Positions 60,497 through 64,000 of a stretch of 64,000 bases of DNA are shown piece by piece (positions within the stretch are counted from its first letter, which is position 1; every line of letters starts with the position of its first letter). The notes under the pieces were generated by a model. The model made no database searches, was not told the origin of the DNA, and worked only from the letters and a program-made list of their open reading frames with translations. Where the stretch lies: contig NZ_VAUV01000002.1 in NCBI RefSeq assembly GCF_005780165.1, positions 62,001 to 126,000 on the forward strand, read 5' to 3'. Source of the stretch: Phragmitibacter flavus (GTDB lineage Bacteria > Verrucomicrobiota > Verrucomicrobiia > Verrucomicrobiales > Verrucomicrobiaceae). The position numbers and the translations under genes are program-made.

Positions 60497-60697
60497 ATGA
60501 AGTTATTGGAAGGGCAGCTTTGGAAAGTGGGCGACATCTACTGGCGCATTTTGCACCGGGACAACTACCGGGTGGTTTACAAGGCCATGAAAGATCCAGA
60601 GACCAAAGAAGGCGAAGAACATGAGCTGACCAAGAAGGAATTTTGCCGGCTGATCAAGAAGGCGGAGTTGCTGACACCGGCAAATCCCCGGGGCTGA
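60497..60697 (+). CDS. Small conserved-looking protein of unknown function
   Basis: 66 residues from the ATG at 60497. The sequence begins MKLLEGQLWKVGDIYWRILH and continues VYKAMKDPETKEGEEHELTK and EFCRLIKKAELLTP; it is charged and lacks a signal peptide. An AGGGG lies too close to this ATG (1 base), while a stronger AAGGAGGG (60471-60478) is 18 bases away and better placed for the ATGTAG at 60487. A start at 60479 (MGLCRG) in the same frame is possible. No family is recognised. Confidence 0.65.
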   Translation: MKLLEGQLWKVGDIYWRILHRDNYRVVYKAMKDPETKEGEEHELTKKEFCRLIKKAELLTPANPRG

Positions 60698-60801
60698 GAT
60701 CCTTCCTGAGAATTCCATACAACCAGATGGAAACCCCGTCGCGAAGCTGTCTTGTTGTTGTTCGGTGCGGCGGTGCGCCGCTTAGAATCCCTTTCTTTTT
60801 T

Positions 60802-61827
60802 ATGTCGGCGCATCGCACATCAACCTATTCCTTGGCGGATTGCATGATCGGATTCAGCGGACTGGTGTTCAATTTTCTTTTGGTTGCCCTGGCATCCATG
60901 GTAGTCAGCGGAGAAGGGCACGCGGCTCGTCCGATATCGGAGATCGAACCTCTCACGCGCCTTCAAGTTTTTCTCGACCGACAAGGATTTAGCCCCGGCA
61001 AGATCGACGGTCGCGATGGGGGATTTACCCGGAAGGCCATTGCCCTCTATCGACAATCGCGTGGAGAAGTGCTCCCTGTGGACGCTCCTGCGGGGAATTC
61101 CGCGAACGTGGATGGTCTCGATCTTCAATCGATCGACCCCGTGTTTGTAGAGTATGAGGTGACTGAAGATGACATCGAGTTGTTGGGCAAAATGGCGTCC
61201 ACGGTGGAAGAGCAGGCCAAACAGGAATCCATGCCCTATGTCACGGCGGCGGAACTCATTGCAGAGAAGTTTCACTGCGATGTCGACTTCCTTGCCGAGC
61301 TCAATCCAGGGAAGACGGACAGCATTAAAGCGGGCGATCAATTAAAGGTGCCGAATGTGGAGCCGTTTGATTTGGTGGCTCTCCAAAAACCGTTTCCTGA
61401 ACTCCCGGCGGAGCAGGCGGCAAATATCGCGTTGAAAATTGATGTGGTAAAAAACATGCTCAGCGTGTTTGATCAGGGGCAGTTGGTGGCGGCTTATCCA
61501 GTGACCATCGGCGGATTGGAGACGCTTTCTCCGGTAGGCGAATGGAAGGTGAAGGGTGTCGCACGGATGCCCGATTTCCGTTATGACAAACGGGTGTTGA
61601 AGGAGGGGATCCGGAGCGAAGATTTCCACATTCTCAAACCCGGACCCAATAATCCGGTGGGGGTCATTTGGATCGCCCTGGACAAAAGCGGGTTGGGGAT
61701 CCATGGCACCAATGAGCCGGATACCATCGGTCGGTCCGCCAGTCATGGTTGTGTCAGGCTGGCGAACTGGGATGTGGCGAGACTTGCCAAGATTGTCAAA
61801 ACGGGTGTGGCCGTCAGCATCAAATGA
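60802..61827 (+). CDS. L,D-transpeptidase (YkuD) with PG-binding and LysM-like domains
   Basis: 341 residues, probably exported: a hydrophobic segment spans about 15-38. A peptidoglycan-binding domain-1-like stretch (LTRLQVFLDRQGFSPGKIDG, about 50-85) is followed by a LysM-like region (about 145-190: AELIAEKFHCDVDFLAELNP). The YkuD catalytic domain ends with GIHGTNEPDTIGRSASHGC, in which Cys317 is the nucleophile, followed by VRLANWDVARL. It forms 3-3 cross-links or attaches proteins to peptidoglycan. It has its own promoter region of about 100 bp after the small gene. Confidence 0.94.
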   Translation: MSAHRTSTYSLADCMIGFSGLVFNFLLVALASMVVSGEGHAARPISEIEPLTRLQVFLDRQGFSPGKIDGRDGGFTRKAIALYRQSRGEVLPVDAPAGNSANVDGLDLQSIDPVFVEYEVTEDDIELLGKMASTVEEQAKQESMPYVTAAELIAEKFHCDVDFLAELNPGKTDSIKAGDQLKVPNVEPFDLVALQKPFPELPAEQAANIALKIDVVKNMLSVFDQGQLVAAYPVTIGGLETLSPVGEWKVKGVARMPDFRYDKRVLKEGIRSEDFHILKPGPNNPVGVIWIALDKSGLGIHGTNEPDTIGRSASHGCVRLANWDVARLAKIVKTGVAVSIK

Positions 61828-61836
61828 AGCGGCGAG

Positions 61837-62265
61837 CTACGGTTTTTCGTAGCCGAGAGCGCGCAGGCGCAGCTCAAAAGATTTGGGATCACGAGTGAAA
61901 AACATTCCGGCTTCACGCTGGGATTTTGCCGGTAGAAACTCAATCTCAGTGCTGGCGCTTTCCACCACCCCCTGCTGGCTGGGTTCGACCAAATCGCCCG
62001 AGATGGCCACTCTGGACGCGGGTTCGCCACCTTGATTATAGACGTTGATCAAGGCCACGTGTCCGTTGCGTTGCGTTGACACGGTATGTGCAGACACGTG
62101 AATGTCTGGAGGTGATGGAGCCGCTGAAAGGCCTTCGTAAATCAGCAGGCCAATGGCACCAGAAACCAGCGCAAGGCCCAGTGCGCCCACCACCCATTCG
62201 ATCATGGGGATCTTGGGGGCGTCCTCTTTATTCTTGGAACGATCGGATGATGATTTAGCGGTCAT
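61837..62265 (-). CDS. TIGR02588 family protein
   Basis: 142 residues. One membrane segment near the N-terminus (MIEWVVGALGLALVSGAIGL, about 21-42) is followed by a periplasmic beta-sandwich domain (HVSAHTVSTQRNGHVALINV, NQGGEPASRVAISGDL, GMFFTRDPKSFELRL). The pattern fits TIGR02588, a family that accompanies TIGR02587 genes; the partner is directly upstream with four bases between genes. Role unknown. Confidence 0.82.
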   Translation of the reverse strand: MTAKSSSDRSKNKEDAPKIPMIEWVVGALGLALVSGAIGLLIYEGLSAAPSPPDIHVSAHTVSTQRNGHVALINVYNQGGEPASRVAISGDLVEPSQQGVVESASTEIEFLPAKSQREAGMFFTRDPKSFELRLRALGYEKP

Positions 62266-62269
62266 GAGA

Positions 62270-63115
62270 TTAGATGATTAGACGGGCGGCGGCGGCTCCG
62301 ATGGAGGCGGGAAAGCCAAGGACCACCATTGACGTCACCAAGGGCTGGATCGCCAGTCCATCAGTTCGACAAAAGGTCCACAACAGAAAAAGACTGGTCA
62401 GCAAAGCCAGGGCATAACCGGGGATGGTGTAGCGCAGGAATAAACTCCTGGAAGTCGTGCCTTCTTCAATGGGCTCACTGCCGCGGAACTCCACGGCATA
62501 CACAAAGGCATGCATGATCATCAGTGACACCGTGATCAGCGCCAACACATGGACCGTCGACATCTGTTGAGCAATAATGATGATCTCCTCGGTCGGTGCC
62601 ACGCTTAGGGCAAGAAACAGAGCGCCAATCAGCATCAGCAAAAATTCTCCGCGATGTCCGCTTCGATCCACCCGCTGGGCATTCCCTTGTCCAAACTCGC
62701 TTTGCGCCAGCAGCGCTCCAATGCTGCCGGGGACGGCTTGCAAGGCAACCTTGCCGACCACGTCATCCCAGCGCATGCCGGCATGGAGTTCACCGAACAG
62801 CAGCAGCACCACAGATGCCGTGATGAAGCCGACAGCGCAGGCGGCAAAGGCGTCAATCACATCATCCAGCCAGCCAAAAGTTTTTTCGAAACCGCACAAG
62901 TGCGACAGGCCGACCAGCAACGGCACCAGCAGGATCATCAGCAGTCCCAGCCGAAGGCGTGCGGCGGTGACTCCCAGCTCCCACATCTCAGCGGTCATGA
63001 AGATCGGGATGGAAAAAATGACCGCGCCTCCGAACGCCCTCGCCAAGGCGACGAGATACTCGTGTGTATCGCTCCTGTCGCGAGTTTGAGGCCGTCCGGT
63101 TGATGATTTTGGCAT
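62270..63115 (-). CDS. TIGR02587 family membrane protein
   Basis: 281 residues with about six to seven membrane segments (AFGGAVIFSIPIFMTAEMWE, GLLMILLVPLLVGLSHLCG, FAACAVGFITASVVLLLFGE). The motif VALQAVPGSIGALLAQSEFG and the following TEEIIIIAQQMS fit TIGR02587, an uncharacterised integral membrane family. It is co-transcribed with TIGR02588 (stop and start four bases apart). A role in metal or envelope homeostasis has been suggested for neither; function is unknown. The start at 63115 (MPKSS) avoids a long extension to 63178. Confidence 0.82.
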   Translation of the reverse strand: MPKSSTGRPQTRDRSDTHEYLVALARAFGGAVIFSIPIFMTAEMWELGVTAARLRLGLLMILLVPLLVGLSHLCGFEKTFGWLDDVIDAFAACAVGFITASVVLLLFGELHAGMRWDDVVGKVALQAVPGSIGALLAQSEFGQGNAQRVDRSGHRGEFLLMLIGALFLALSVAPTEEIIIIAQQMSTVHVLALITVSLMIMHAFVYAVEFRGSEPIEEGTTSRSLFLRYTIPGYALALLTSLFLLWTFCRTDGLAIQPLVTSMVVLGFPASIGAAAARLII

Positions 63116-63261
63116 GCGTGCAATGGATCGGTTCAAGCTCAAACAACGGCTGTGCCAAAACCGCATTTCAGAAGGCAATTGTGCGATGCGAGCATGGGAA
63201 AAATAAAGGATTTCATTTTGGCTTTTGCAAAGCGCGATTCCCTCCCTACGCTCTGCCCCCC

Positions 63262-64000
63262 ATGCCTGCCAAAATTCGCTTCAGCTCCTCCATCGCCACC
63301 GGTCTCGTGCTCGCCAAAATCGGCAATCCGCAGCGAGACGAGCCATTGCTGACCTCGCGCGATGTATTCAAGGTGGATGAGGCGGACCAGGCCACCCTGA
63401 CCACCATCTTCGTCAAGCCGTTCCGCAATCTGGTGGGCCACCGGTTCAGCCATCATTCTTCGCTGGAGCAGCATGAAATGAACACGCTGGCCAAGGCGAT
63501 CTTCACTTCGGAAGACGGACTCGGACTGCTGGAAAAGGGTTGCGACATCGCCAAACGGCTTTATTCAAAGTCCAATCATCCCAACATCAAGGCGGGCGAC
63601 CTGTGCATCTCGCTCATCAAGGACATCGAGTTTGACGGCAAAATGACCAAAGGATTGTGCATTCTCAAGTCGGAGAGCGTGACGCCGTTTTTGAGCATCT
63701 CCACGCGCAATGGCGACCTTCAATTGCACACCGAGCAGGGCATCAACCCGGAAAAAATTGACAAGGGCTGCCTGATCATTGATGTGCATTCCGATCAGGG
63801 ATATTATGTGCTGACGTTTGACCGCACCAGCGGTGAGTCGCGTTTCTGGGTGCGTGATTTTCTTGGGGTCAAGGTGGTGACCGATGCGTCCTACCTGACC
63901 AAATCCTATGCCGACATGGCGGTGTCGTTTCTTGAGCAAGAAACGCCGAAGGAAGACGACAATTCACCGCCTTGGGAGACTTGTGTGGCCGCCCGTGAGG
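63262..64000 (+). CDS. NdpA/YejK-like nucleoid-associated protein (N-terminal part)
   Basis: The gene runs off the right edge; 246 residues are in view. It opens MPAKIRFSSSIATGLVLAKI and has the family's patterns ISLIKDIEFDGKMTKGLCIL, KSESVTPFLSIS and GCLIIDVHSDQGYYVLTFD, quoted here in parts. These match the 37-kDa nucleoid-associated protein family (NdpA, YejK) and related anti-phage or DNA-binding proteins. The start ATG at 63262 fits; no clear ribosome-binding site is visible before it. The frame has no stop in the window. Confidence 0.8.
   Translation, partial: MPAKIRFSSSIATGLVLAKIGNPQRDEPLLTSRDVFKVDEADQATLTTIFVKPFRNLVGHRFSHHSSLEQHEMNTLAKAIFTSEDGLGLLEKGCDIAKRLYSKSNHPNIKAGDLCISLIKDIEFDGKMTKGLCILKSESVTPFLSISTRNGDLQLHTEQGINPEKIDKGCLIIDVHSDQGYYVLTFDRTSGESRFWVRDFLGVKVVTDASYLTKSYADMAVSFLEQETPKEDDNSPPWETCVAARE

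Overview
The window looks like a chromosomal segment of a Verrucomicrobiota bacterium (Verrucomicrobiae-like). I infer this from the planctomycete/verrucomicrobial gene types: DUF1501 protein, PPC-domain protein, PSD1-type cytochrome and WD40-cytochrome in one block. An exosortase-associated TIGR04073-type protein, many secreted proteins and families of hairpin repeats between genes point the same way. No rRNA, tRNA or CRISPR array was seen. Two genes run off the ends: a hydroxyisobutyrate-dehydrogenase-like gene on the left and an NdpA-like nucleoid protein on the right.

Layout. 0-6.6 kb: housekeeping genes (MBL hydrolase, cyclophilin, lipoyl synthase, serine acetyltransferase, LsrF/DhnA-type aldolase). 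6.7-17.0 kb: four large same-strand genes for exported proteins, each preceded by a similar short promoter-like motif. 17.3-19.4 kb: an array of REP-like hairpins whose second, inverted copy is split by an intact group II intron of about 1.94 kb. 19.4-23.1 kb: SGNH hydrolase, SMI1/KNR4 protein and metallophosphoesterase. 23.2-26.2 kb: assimilatory sulfate operon cysH-cysD-cysN. 26.4-31.6 kb: clpS with a DUF2017-like partner, a YhaM-like HD protein, a P-II protein behind a sigma-54-like promoter, a CcsA-like protein and gluconokinase. 31.6-37.7 kb: addB-addA. 37.7-41.7 kb: envelope proteins (TIGR04073-type, SH3, GH25-like lipoprotein, MgtC-type transporter).

42-50.1 kb is a signalling and stress region. 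It holds a REC-histidine kinase with a degenerate H-box, a REC-only regulator beside an 87-residue protein that looks like an isolated histidine-kinase dimerisation domain, an ECF sigma factor, a NarL-type regulator, CsbD, a very acidic small protein and a five-PAS hybrid kinase. 50.4-53.1 kb is the classic rpsO-pnp pair. 53-64 kb is mixed: secreted hypothetical proteins, Na/Ca exchanger, phospholipase-D-type lipoprotein, two methyltransferases (one RlmM-like), an L,D-transpeptidase and the TIGR02587/TIGR02588 pair.

The most notable points are the intron that splits a REP copy so that its ends can be read, the mini-histidine-kinase (DHp-only) protein with its REC partner, the motif shared by the four-gene exported cytochrome block, and an inverted-repeat element of about 119 bp with a second half-copy 42 kb away. 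All functional assignments come from reading motifs; no database search was run.
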